NCBI GenBank assembly: GCA_031761405.1
Contig: JASEVX010000013.1
Location: 49,322,228-49,386,227, forward strand
From: Serripes groenlandicus
Taxonomy: Eukaryota; Mollusca; Bivalvia; Cardiida; Cardiidae
DNA length: 64,000 nt
Direction of reading: 5' to 3'
Numbering within the stretch: position 1 is the first letter of the stretch; the number at the start of each line of letters is the position of its first letter. Under the pieces are notes generated by a model that did not search any database, was not told the DNA's origin, and was given only the letters and a program-made list of their open reading frames with translations. Both the position numbers and the translations under genes were made by a program. Below are positions 13,256 to 23,354 of this stretch, piece by piece.

Positions 13256-13830
13256 TTAATGAAAACCGCAACATGACATGAATCTTATATATGAGTCTGC
13301 TGTTTTAATCTTTATATCACCTATATAAATTGTCCTGAATTTCTCATAACGTTTGCAAAAGAGAAAAACATGCCATTCATCCTCAATTACATCAATTGCG
13401 AAATTTTTCAAGACAATTAGTGCAAATCCTTTGTTCTCTTGCAGCATTATGAAGTCTGCCTAATTCAATATTTAGTTTATGATCCGAGCACATACATTTT
13501 GCAAATGCTTCCCTGAAGTAAAAAGTTATATCAATAGTTAAATAACGCCCGACGCCTAAAAGTGATTTAAATTGCATATAATAATTTGTTTTACTAGAAT
13601 GACTTAGAGCATTATGAAAATCTTGTTTGAAAGAATCCTTTAGCCGGATGTTGAATTCTGAGATAAACATATTTATATTTACAATATCCTGGGAAATCCA
13701 GATGTTTCCGAAACCGTAACTAAATATTGAATTCCTAACGTCTGTTGCGTAGGTATGTCTGTTTTGATCATCTAAATTCATATAACATTGCTTTGGATAT
13801 CTATGGGTTGGCAAATGTATTGATTTAGTC
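13256..13830 (-). pseudogene. LINE ORF2 C-terminal fragment (jockey/CR1-like), copy in duplication A
   Basis: The minus strand encodes the C-terminal tail of a bivalve non-LTR retrotransposon polyprotein. The 140-codon frame starts with the PTHRYPKQCY block and includes IFSYGFGNIWISQD, GRYLTIDITFYFREAF and SSHKLNIE-like SDHKLNIELGR. It ends in a zinc-knuckle-like region with C-x2-C (ICTNC). A frameshift at about 13400 (an A/T run, longer than in copy B) moves the rest, IEDEWHVFLFCKRYEKFR, into another frame at 13256-13447. The reverse transcriptase core is absent, so this is a 5'-truncated insertion, the usual fate of LINEs. It is shared with copy B and so inserted before the duplication. Confidence 0.75.
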
Positions 13831-14499
13831 CAGTACGTTAGACATCTAACATAAATCCTAAAGTATATTCACTAAGAGTGGACCATTTTGAAATAGTTGG
13901 TGATGACTCAACCTTGTATTAAACGTCTATGCCATGTATATAACGATGATAAGAACTTTTAAAGTTGTAATGTGTATGTAACATTTCAAAAATATGTAAA
14001 ACTGAACGTATACAACGTCTTTGGTAAGCTATTTCTAAACATGTGGTAATCGTTATGAATGAAAATGACACAATCAGGAAACAATTAGTTCAGGACAATA
14101 TACTTTTTATCACAACATGAACACATGAAGTGTCGCAATACATCTAAAGCGCTTTCATAGGAAAAATATATACCTTAATGGCCGTCCGTATGCCTGTCTC
14201 TCCACATATAACAGCTTTATCCAGCAATTACCCAGAAATATAAAACCTAGTTATTTAAACAGTTCAGTAAAAACTCTTGTAATATTCATAAAATACAATT
14301 TTAAAACATGCCATTGCATATAAAGCATTACATAAATAACACATTCGGCTCATAGCTATAGCTAGGTAATTCATATTGTACGACCAAATTGAACACAGAT
14401 ACATAAAATCGAGACCTATATTTAGGCTGTCCTTCCACCTCATGTAGGTAATACAAAATTTGTTCGTGTGTATCAAGTATTGAACTATTGAAATCTATG
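13831..14499. other. 5' flank of the Mab-21/cGLR gene, copy A
   Basis: AT-rich non-coding sequence between the LINE fragment and the gene, conserved in copy B. One ~216-bp segment of it (about 14202-14420) is present once here and twice in B. No TATA box stands out. A 70-codon minus-strand frame (14264-14476) is not supported as a gene. Confidence 0.5.
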
Positions 14500-14507
14500 T
14501 GACGTCA
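14500..14507. promoter_or_regulatory. Palindromic CRE/ATF-type site TGACGTCA upstream of the gene
   Basis: A perfect TGACGTCA (followed by CCC) lies 73 bp upstream of the conserved ATG at 14573. It is preserved in copy B at 60023-60030. TGACGTCA is the consensus for CREB/ATF bZIP factors. If transcription starts just downstream, this could be a proximal promoter element; alternatively it lies in an intron if the AG at 60078-60079 of copy B is a real splice acceptor. Role inferred only. Confidence 0.35.
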
Positions 14508-14554
14508 CCCTTGATGAATTAGTTCGTTTCTATGAAGAAGTCGTTTCTATTTAC

Positions 14555-16722
14555 ATGTCACTAATCCACAAAATGGATGATCAGTATCACAATTTGTCAC
14601 TGCGTCTTTATGAAATTCTAGATTGGATCGGTGCTTCTGAAGAGATGAGGGACAAATACAGAGAAAAGGCAGTAGTATGGGAAATATTTAGAACCATAAT
14701 AGAACCCTTTTTTCGACCTGACAGCCGATCCACCTTTTATATATTTGGGGGTCAGAGTGAGGGTACAACAACATTAGGGCTCCTTTCAGAATCAGACATA
14801 CTAGTGTGTCCTTATTTACCTGTTGTAGAGTGGATCTCTGATGCACCTGAACACGGACCATCACTCCTCATGGTGGCTGATGAAACCACTAAACCCGGGT
14901 ATTTTAAATTACAATGTGTCTGGAATAAATTTTCCCTTTATAACAACGCTATCACTCATGAATATATGGAAACCGACACAAACGACAGGTTTTGTTTAAA
15001 AAACGTCCAGCAAATTAATGATTTGTATCCAATTATTAATGGTCCTGACATGACACGTACATGTGTAAATGGGGTATTATATCAAGACTTAGTTATGGCA
15101 TACAGATGTCAGCACATGCCAAGTTTTGCTCAATCCTGGCTAAGACGAGTTATCCGAGGCAATCGGCTAAATGATACACAAATAAATCTGTGGAAAGGAT
15201 TCGGGTGTTTCTTTGTCGGGAAAAATCACCCATCAAGTGAAAATGGTCCGATCGAATGGAGGCTGTCATTCTCCCTCCAGGTACGTGAACTCATGGCTAG
15301 TCTTAACTCTACGCAGCACAAATGCTACATTTTACTTAAGATTATCAAGAAAGATATCATACAAAAACGTGTGCCCGGGTCGATCTCGTCGTATCACTGT
15401 AAAACAGGTTTGTTATATGCAGTTGAAAATACGCCCTCTGAATTCTGGACCCGTAGAAACATTCTTAAATGCACATTTCTTTGTATCAAATTGTTGTTGC
15501 ATTGGTAAAAAAACAAAACTGTCCAAATTACTTCATGCCGGATGAAAACATGTTTGACAGGCTTGAGTGCAGCACCCTAAGACATGTACGGGTTGTTCTA
15601 GAGGAGATGGTAGAACATTGGTGTACATTTCTATGGTCATTGACATGTGATAACATCGGGAAAGTGTTGTACGATTCGTTGTTCGGGTGTGGACGTAGCA
15701 TACTGAGAGTAAAAAATAGTAATGCATATGCAATAGCATCATTGATGTACACAAGTCTCAATGACCTGTTAAGGGCTGCAATGATTTGTACTCTTCGTAA
15801 GCCTGAAAGTAGATCAACCTTGCACTTATTGTCAAAATTACAGTCATTGCAAACACATTTACTGCACACGGAGTGTGTTCAAAATCATACTGAAAGTGAA
15901 ACAAGACATGCAATACGCTGCTTTATTTCTAACTTACGTCTACAAATAGCACAATGTGTAGCGAGTATCATACTGACTACCGACGACGGGGATGTATTGA
16001 AGATGTTGTTTGATACGTTTACGTATTACGTAGAAGAGAATAAAGAGTGTGACCGTATCTCCGCGAATTTGATAGTCGCATCCTATTGTTTACAGAGTCA
16101 CAGATATGATGCCTGCGAAGAGATTGTACTGAAATGCGAAACGTTTTTGAAATCATATGTTGTACCAGTTTGTGGATGCAGAAGAGACCAGCCAACATAT
16201 CTGAATGATGCACACGAAGAACTCGTACGGATGTTCGGCTCACAAGATATTCCATACACAGAGTTCGCGAGATCCTGTACATCTGGATGTTTATACTTTC
16301 TACCTCTTCTGGCTAACCTTGTCCCTCCAGCTTTACATTACGAGATGTATCGTTCTGTCAATACACCACCTGGGTCTAGGAATGAATCCAGGAATTTCTG
16401 GTTTGACTGGATTGTTGTGGATTCAAGAGTTTATCCGTATTTCGTGCAGTATGTACTTTATTCAAAAACAAACAAGTCCGTTCATAAACAAGATGCCATT
16501 GACAAATTAGTGAACGTTATAAGCGTAGACCCAAACCTTGGACATCAGGAAACCGCTTTGAACATGTTAGGATGGATATGGAAACAAGAAAATCAAGCTC
16601 ACCGTGATATGTGGTGCTTTCTAACATCCTGGAAAATCAGACCGATTCACAATGCTGCTAAGTGGCATGCGCTAGACATGGTTCGTTCAATGACCAGAAC
16701 TAATTCAGACATTTCGCAATAG
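14555..16722 (+). CDS. Mab-21 / cGAS-like nucleotidyltransferase (cGLR family), copy A, one frame break
   Basis: The first frame runs 14555-15508 and the second continues to a stop at 16720-16722. The conserved start is the ATG at 14573 (MDDQYHNLSL); the ATG at 14555 is copy A-specific. Numbered from 14573, the nucleotidyltransferase core has FGGQSEGTTT at 58-67 (the activation/GS-type motif, here GG) and the acidic pair in SESD (E73, D75). A likely third acid is D172 in QDLVMAYRC. Mab-21 C-lobe landmarks follow: EWRLSFSLQ (228-236), SYHCKT (273-278) and CPNYFMPDENMF just after the frame break. The C-terminal ~300 residues are helical, with a TPR-like pair near 660-705. About 716 residues would result if one base were present at about 15505. 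cGAS relatives make cyclic dinucleotides or sense nucleic acids, typically for antiviral signalling in the cytosol; activity here is inferred, not shown. The coding body lacks introns. It is either a recent pseudogene or an intact gene with a homopolymer error. Confidence 0.82.
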
Positions 16723-16864
16723 ATTCATAGCATAACCATTATGCCAGAAGTGTTTTACAATTTTTCTTACAGAAGATGTGTCTCAATTATGTTATCAGTA
16801 AATTGTAAAAATACAGAAAGACCCAAAGAAACGTGTCTTATTTATTATGAAATTTGACGTTTGA

Positions 16865-16870
16865 AATAAA
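16865..16870 (+). terminator. Polyadenylation signal AATAAA, gene copy A
   Basis: AATAAA lies about 145 bp after the stop codon, in TTTGAAATAAACAG. It is the first canonical signal downstream and is conserved in copy B (62389-62394). It is a plausible 3' end signal. Confidence 0.45.
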
Positions 16871-16912
16871 CAGTTACGTCATACGAAACCCAATATTTAG
16901 GTTTTAGAAACA

Positions 16913-17208
16913 AGAGCAGTAACAAAGACATGTAAATGTGTTAAGGCAACATTGCTATAAGCGTTGTTTATGATATTTACACTACTAGAGCAGTAACAAA
17001 AACATGTAAATGTGTTAAGGCAACATTGCTATAACCATTGATTCTGATATTAACACTACTAGAGCAGTAACAAAAACATGTAAATGTGTTAAGGCGACAT
17101 TGCTATAAGCGTTAAATCTGATACTTACACTACTAGAGCAGTAACAAAAACATGTAAATTTGTTAAAGCGGCCTTGCTAGAACCGTTGTTTCCGATACTT
17201 ACACTACT
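16913..17208 (+). repeat. 74-bp tandem repeat, 4 units (copy A)
   Basis: CAGTAACAAA(A/G)ACATGTAAAT begins at about 16917, 16991, 17065 and 17139, a strict 74-bp period. Each unit ends ...TTACACTACTAGAG. The array lies just downstream of the poly(A) signal. Copy B has three units and copy C has about one diverged unit (near 52810), so unit number changed after duplication. Confidence 0.9.
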
Positions 17209-17229
17209 AAACGATGTCAATGGACTTTT

Positions 17230-17530
17230 ATATTTGATATTTTAACTCCTTTCCATCTGCGGACGCATTTGTACGCGTTTGCAGCAGAAGTGTTTTTAAA
17301 ACATTGTGGCAAAATTTCTCATAAGGCTAAATTTTCACTGTTGGCACAACAATTTCAACTCTTCGATTATTATACTTTCATTAAGACGGGGTTTCCTTAT
17401 GTTTTGTCTTGAAGTTTTAAATGTCTTCTACTGCAGATATGTTGTGGGATTTGGTTTATATACTACAACGTTTTCGATTGTATTTAGATCTTTGTACAAC
17501 TATCTCACTCGGATGAATTAAAAGAAATAT
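17230..17530. repeat. Dispersed CCCTTTCCC-type MITE relic (copy A)
   Basis: Contains the family's landmarks: TTAACTCCTTTCC at the left, then GCAGCAGAAG, AAAACATTGTGGC, TTTCACTGTTGGCAC, and TCTTCTACTGCAGAT toward the right. It is diverged and also present at 62.69-62.89 kb. A 71-codon frame inside is not a gene. Confidence 0.5.
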
Positions 17531-20020
17531 TTACTATATATTTTTTTTTATATTGGAACGACTTTTGCAAACGATTTTGAAAATGGAAACATGCTCATAA
17601 TTCTTATTAATGTAGCAAACTACTTTTAAAACAAATATGTACCTGGAAAATACACATATTGTTCTGTAGTTTAAAGTGATCAGAACCCTCAGAATGAGGG
17701 AAAAGGTTATTTTCTGTATGTATTCTGTTCATTCACAAGAAAACTCTATATTTCCAAGTTAATTGATAATCTCAGGCTGCATGTGCTATGATGTGATATT
17801 GTCGTTATAAAGTAGAACGATGCCAACACAAACACGTGTTCCATTTTTTTTTTTTTATTGTATGTTTTTATTATAACTAGCTGGCAGCTCACCAACCGGT
17901 CATATCTTGCCTATTGAGAAAAATATTGTCAGAAAACAAAGAACTTGTCATCTTTGCAATGCTAACTTATTGGGTAATGAATTTTATTATCTTTGAAACT
18001 GTGTTTACTTTAATGGTGAAAGGAACAAATATGTGCATTTGGTGAGCATGCGCATGCGCATACGAAAAGTCTCACCCGTTCATGAACTGTCCCTCTTCCT
18101 TTAGAAAAAGCATAGATGCACCAAACGACAATTGATACACTACTAACAATTATAACCCTTTATGCTATCCTGTTACGGAGTTTAAACATGATTTCATTGA
18201 TGCCATACAATCCTCATATACTGAAACCTACTGAATAGAGGAACATAAAAAACACCATTATGAGCATGTCAGTTGCGTTCATGTTCACCCCTCCCATATA
18301 TGTGCAATTGGCACGTTTATACTAGTAACTGCTCGCCAAATAGTTAATTCTGCATGGCGAGGGTAAATAAAACCAAATAGTTAGTTAGTTATACTAGTAA
18401 TAACGTTAATATTGATAATCTACACATGACACATACAATGCCGTTTGATGTAACAACAATTCTATTGAAAGCGTCTTAAAACATCATTCAAACACTTTTT
18501 TCCATTGTAAAGATTTCAATTTAAATGATAAGCAAACTGGATTTGGGCCACAATGCGCCGTATTTCATACAGATGAGTTCAAGTACTTTCAAAAGAATAA
18601 CAAAAATCAAACAGTAAAAGCGTGTCAGCTTTCCCATTCAACTTCTCTACTAATGTCTAGTTGCATTAACTGCATAACATGCTTTTCATGAAAACAAAGT
18701 GACAACAGAGAAATTGTTCACATTTCTTCTTTTCCTTTTCCTACAGTGCTTTCAAAAATTAAGAGTACAGTACAGCTCAAGGGTTTTTTACAAAATACGC
18801 TCGCCCCCGCGAGCAGATAAGGCAGCCACACGGCGTTACCACTCACCTGTATGTGGTGTTTCCACTGCAATTACCCCGCGATCCCGCGGAGTTTGATCAT
18901 TTACATATAATAGTCCGCGGAGGGAAATCCGATAAGGGTTTATGACATCACGATGATTGACAGCTGGGATTTGATTGATTATATTTTTGAGTAAGTTATA
19001 ACTCTGACTCGATATATACTAGTTCTGATGCGATTCTTATATTAGTCATTTTAACAACCTTCTTTGTTAACATTTAATCCTGCATTTGTTTATAAGTTTA
19101 CGTATGCATGTATGATATATTTCAATGGGTTTTCTTCATATGTTGATGCCTCACAAGTGCGTTTGAGCAATTCTCATTTTTCCATTCCATACAAAACATC
19201 ACACAATTGAAGTAAATTGTTTCAAATCAAGAGGGATTTCCCATTCAGTAAGCCAGACGCGACAAGTAATGAGATCAAAATACATGAATGTTAATTTTTA
19301 CTTTCAATCACTAGGTGTTAAACAAGTGTCGAAAATCTGTTTTGAGTGCATTATTATTAAACAGATAATCATACATGCTGTCGGCTTTTATAAAGCATAT
19401 TCATGTGTCATAAAGTCATAAATCAATTCAACCACCCGGTGCCATAATTTGTCTTCTCCAATTAATATCAGCGAATCCTTGATTACCGCAGCTATTTTCT
19501 GGCCGACAAATAACACAATGACAATTGGACTCTTGTTAATGAGAATCGCAATGTTTAATTTTGACATCCAGACGATCTAAATATATGTAAAAATGAATAT
19601 TATCCACATGTATTCGATCTGCAACAGACGACTATGAAATCGTTTAGGCATAAATATGAAATAAAACTCTGTAAGTGACATACATGTATCAATACAATGA
19701 AGTTATGTGTCTGGCATATTCAATAAATATTGTTGGAAATGTTTTGGTAAGAGCCGAAATTGGTAATGAATGGTTATTTCTACATGTACGGTAATATTTG
19801 AGACGTTTTCATGAATTAATTGCGCTGAACAACAGCCTCAACTCGTATTTCTTGTTCGATTCACTGTTATATGTCTAAACTGCGTCTACCTTTTAAAGAT
19901 ATGACCATGATCCTTCCTTTACACAATATTCGCCTTTGGTGCGGTTTTAAATATGGAAACTCGTACCCAACACTGACTAGCAAAACATGAAAAAGTGTCG
20001 CCTGTAATTTTCTTATCTTA
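17531..20020. other. End of duplication A and intergenic sequence; no gene recognised
   Basis: Up to about 18237 the sequence matches copy B. It includes a T-rich run near 17846 and GTGAGCATGCGCATGCGCAT near 18041, which B lacks but copy C has near 52970. From 18.24 to 20.02 kb nothing coding is recognised. A GC-richer patch at about 18795-18920 has small inverted repeats (GCTCGCCCCCGCGAGC; CCGCGATCCCGCGGAG), with a 65-codon frame across it that shows no domain. Confidence 0.4.
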
Positions 20021-20025
20021 TCCCT

Positions 20026-20213
20026 TTCCCACTTGCAGACGCTTTCTGACGCAGCTACAGAAGACGATTTGGAAACATTGTGACAAAAGACGAAATTGTC
20101 TCAATAGTTTCAAACTTATTCAATAATTGTACTTTCGTTTATAGAGTTTCCATAAGTTTGCCTATAAGTTTTCAAATTGTCTACTGCTGATTTGCATGTG
20201 GAAAATGGTTAGT
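20026..20213. mobile_element. CCCTTTCCC-type palindromic MITE
   Basis: A short element starts TATCCCTTTCCCACTTGCAG and ends near GTGGAAAATGGTTA. Between them are GACGCTTTCTGACGCAG, AGAAGACGATTTGG, ACATTGTGACAAAAGACGAA and a right half with GTCTACTGCTG. The ends and the CTGC...GACG motifs are imperfect inverted copies of each other, and TA/TTAA-like bases flank it. The same family recurs through the window and looks like a non-autonomous DNA transposon. Confidence 0.6.
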
Positions 20214-21267
20214 AAGAATAGCCTTCCTCTAAATGTCATAATACAACTTAGTTGTAAAGGATGTGCATGTAATGTAATTCAGATGGGTAGATGTTTTATA
20301 TGTCGTCTGCTGCATACTACATATCAAGTATACATATTCATTGCGCTGAGTGATCACGCACCGATTTATGATGTAACATGATCTGTTTACGATAGTCGAC
20401 ATATCAGATGGCAACTTTAAGATACACCATCTTTTTATATGATGTTTATTTTACTGTATGCATATTTAAACGAAGTCCACTATGCACAAGTACAAAATAT
20501 AACCTATAAATGAGCCGTGTTAGGTGATATTGATGCCACTTCGAACAGTAAAGTGAGTGTACACCAGCAACCTATACAGTCATAAATGGCAAAAACACAA
20601 CATCAACAGAAACGTTGACCCCTCATTTAATGCAAAATAACTTTGATGCCAAATCAACAATACCGAAAGATAGTTGTCTGTGTTAACAAAATATATTCTA
20701 GTTTGTGTATTCAGACAACTCTTTCTCATGAACAGAAATCATCTGCATGCCCCAACTTTGAAAGGTTTTGGCAAAACATAATACTATTTTCGAATATTGT
20801 GACAAAGAAAGAACTATCTCATTGTTAATCTTTTCCGACACAAAGACGCATCTACAACATATGGTTTTTGAAAAACACTGAGAAATTTCTCATTTTACTA
20901 CAATGGTTTGTATTCATTTTCAAAATAGTACTATCATTAACTAGATTTCGTCGTTTCTAGTCGTCTGCTTCATATTTATTTTATGTTGATGAGGATTTTA
21001 TGAGCTTGTGCATTGCACAAGTTAAACGTTGGCTTTTGTGAATAGTTTATATCCAGAGCAAAGATGCACACTGCTCATATATAACTTATAATATTGTTAG
21101 ACGAAACTTTCAACTTTTGTAAATTCTGAATCCACTGACCAGGTTGACAAGACAATCTGAACCTACACTTAAAATAGTTTGATCCCTTTCTCATACACTC
21201 GCTCTGAACTTGTATACAGTGGTTGTTTTGTGCATTACCTGTGCGGGATTTAATGAATCGCAGTACA
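20214..21267. other. Non-coding; diverged MITE fragments
   Basis: No gene is recognised. Diverged pieces of the CCCTTTCCC-type element occur near 20710-20830 and 20830-20990 (ATTGTGACAAAGAAAGAACT, TTTTTGAAAAACACTG, GTCGTCTGCTTCA). Short frames near 20196-20414 overlap on both strands and are not credible genes. Confidence 0.4.
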
Positions 21268-21432
21268 GTAAGAGAAGCTTAACGCCGTTTTCAACAATAT
21301 TCAGTCATATCAAGTCGGCCAGTTCACATACTCATGTGTTTCCTAGCTTTCTCACACCAGTACTCCACACAACATACTTTCTAAGCAACTGCTGTTCTTC
21401 CACATAGACTGTTTAACTTGGTGAAATGAGAG
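21268..21432 (-). mobile_element. SINE tail fragment
   Basis: AAGCTTAACGCCGTTTTCAA followed by CAATATTCAGTCATATCA, then TACTCCACACAACATACTTT and CTTCCACATAGACTGTTTAA. It shares the second half with the SINE at 21812-22037. It retains the common bivalve tail motif but no tRNA-like head. A third short piece of this tail lies near 23970-24030 (CGTCGTTTTCAACAATTGTT). Confidence 0.55.
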
Positions 21433-21811
21433 ATTGCTTATCCTGAGAAAATACTACTTTTGCCACATTGTTTAAACAATTATATCTTTATTTAGTGTTT
21501 TCCCTATGTTTGTTTGAATGGATGTTTTCAAAGTCGTCTAAAGCTGCTTTTTCTTTATGTGGAAAAGGGTTAAAGCGTGCACAACACTAATCGGTTATCA
21601 ATATCACTGATTAAAATGTCGTTCAAACTAACTTGTTGTATTTCTGTCTAGGGGGTCTATGGCTGTGTAATTCAAGGCAGCTAACGATACAATATGAGCA
21701 ATACGCAATAAATTGCAATACGGGTCGAAATGTATTTGTAGTATAGAAAATCAGCATATACGGCATATTTTTTAAAACTAAACCCTGTTTAATAACATCA
21801 AAACGTATTAA
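21433..21811. other. MITE right half and unassigned sequence
   Basis: About 21433-21578 has the right half of the CCCTTTCCC-type element (TTTTGCCACATTGTTT, TTTCAAAGTCGTCTAAAGC, ATGTGGAAAAGGGTTAA at the end). The rest is AT-rich with nothing recognised. Confidence 0.4.
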
Positions 21812-22037
21812 TGATTGATTGATTGAGGCTTAACGCCATTTTAAACAATATTACAGTACTCCACACAACATACTTTCCAAGCAACTGCTGCTCTTCCACA
21901 TAGACTGTTTAGCTTGGTGAAAGACGAATGATGCTTGTCAAACGTCGGAAAGAAACGCTAGCCGAGCTGGTATTCGAACTCACAACCCCTGGAATATCAG
22001 CCTGAGTCGCTACCGACTGATCTACTCGGGCTCGACT
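21812..22037 (-). mobile_element. tRNA-derived SINE, minus strand
   Basis: On the minus strand the head (about 22037 down to 21955) resembles a tRNA. It reads CGAGTAGATCAGTCGGTAGC (A-box-like), then GTTGTGAGTTCGAATACCAG (B-box-like, GTTCGAAT). The body follows, then a tail ending GGCGTTAAGCCTCAATCAAT with ATCA repeats at 21812. This is the layout of a tRNA-derived SINE: RNA polymerase III head, conserved body, short simple-repeat tail. It moves with LINE machinery. An internal part of the body present in the 21.3-kb fragment is missing here. Confidence 0.65.
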
Positions 22038-22267
22038 TAGATGACTTTCGTTGTACGAAACAATGAGAATGCAATAGTGATATAAGTATCGTGTATACGC
22101 ATAGTTATATTTTACTGTACCTCTGTGCTCTGTATAAGTCCCCGTCTGCGCACCTGACGCTCGCAGTACATGAAAGTATTGGTCATCCTGTTTCCGTTGC
22201 TGTTGCGACATAGTCACTCTTTTTTCTTTCATATTTACGACACGTGTAGGCACTGACCACAGACACG

Positions 22268-23354
22268 TTTAAATGCTTTGGTCTATTCCCGATTGTCCCA
22301 CATTTTGATTTTCGGGCTAAAAATCGATGTAGGACAATCGGGAAAAAATACAGGTGAGGGAGGTGTCGGCTAATCCCTGCCCGGGGCGATGATATCACTA
22401 CAGTTCGGTTCATTTAAAAATCCACTGTCTAGGTAACTTCTCTTTATGAAACAGTATATTACGAATTCTCTTAACTGTTCTTTGGTTTTTCATCAGAAAA
22501 TAAACTCTGTTTGGTCCTCTTTTATATAACATAGGAATAAGGAAAAAATAATTTAAAAATAATATTTTTATTTTAATTTAGTAATTGTACGTTTACTTTC
22601 AAGTTGCCTATTGTACATAATATATGAATAACATTCAAATAACAAATACCCTATTCAGTTGAACTCATCATTTTTGAGATAGCAAGCTTATCTCGTTTTT
22701 CACATTTTTCAAAGTTTTTGAATATTATTCACAGAATTAACATGGTTTTTATTACATTGTTTGCGACTCCGTTTATAAAAAACTTTACAAACATTTAGAA
22801 CAAGTCCAGTACACCCTCTATTCCCTTCTGTTCTTGATCTATAACAAAAGTAAAATAGTTAGTTATGAGCTATTTATTTACATGACAGCTTCAAGACTGA
22901 GGACCGAAGCCAGGACGCCTGTATTTCAGTATATACACGTAATGTGAAACACTCCATCAATAACCAGACTCATTCCGCCGTGTTTGTTCTTCAAAAAATC
23001 TAGACTTGAGCATTTGCCATTTTTTCAGTATGATATAAAAACAATAAATGATACTTTTTCCCAAACCTTTCAATTCAATAAATGCACTAACAGTTTGTTT
23101 TTTAGAAATAAAAGCATTTTACCGCAGTCAAATAATTAAATAACAAAATAAATATTTGATTGCATATGTTTGGGCAAACAAATGAAGGTGAAAATACTGT
23201 GAAAACAGTAAAGAAACTGCAGTCAAATAATGGAATAGGCAAAATAACAGGACAATATTACCACCTTTCCCTTATCATTCTTAGTCACTCCGCATTAAGG
23301 GTAAATAGCATTTTCAAAATGTGGGACAATCGGGAAGACACCAATGCTTTATAC
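22268..23354. mobile_element. Inverted-repeat-bounded element, about 1.09 kb
   Basis: Arms of about 40 bp face each other: CCCGATTGTCCCACATTTTG at about 22288-22307, and its reverse complement CAAAATGTGGGACAATCGGG at about 23315-23334. The similarity extends outward into TGCTTTGG / CCAATGC. A second, shorter inverted copy (GTAGGACAATCGGG, about 22330-22343) makes a local hairpin with the left arm. The interior is AT-rich with no transposase frame. It reads as a non-autonomous DNA transposon; the superfamily was not determined. Confidence 0.55.

Larger units (their letters stand above)
5030..18237 (+). repeat. Segmental duplication, copy A (contains Mab-21/cGLR copy A)
   Basis: Near-collinear, same-orientation match to 53.44 kb through the right edge of the window. 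Anchors include TTGTTCATAGCAGACGAC at about 5050 and 53470, GGGGATCTATC at about 8940 and 54770, the LINE fragment (13.26-13.81 and 58.60-59.12 kb), the gene (14.57-16.72 and 60.10-62.25 kb), the 74-bp repeat and the 3' flank up to CATTGATGCCATACAATCC near 18200 and 63985. Copy A carries extra blocks of about 1.3 kb (5310-6640) and 1.4 kb (about 7000-8420), plus a local repeat at 9.33-10.0 kb. Copy B has its own additions. Boundaries are by eye. Confidence 0.9.

Noticed and set aside
15495..15520. Programmed -1 ribosomal frameshift at TAAAAAAAC in copy A
   Set aside because: The A-AAA-AAC heptamer is present, but the upstream frame meets the TAA as the codon just before it can slip, so classical -1 slippage does not work here; the break is reported as a lesion or error instead.
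15213..15545. Other frames over the cGLR gene, such as 15213-15545, 15528-15869 and 16205-16510
   Set aside because: Shadows of the real coding frame in both copies; no domain.
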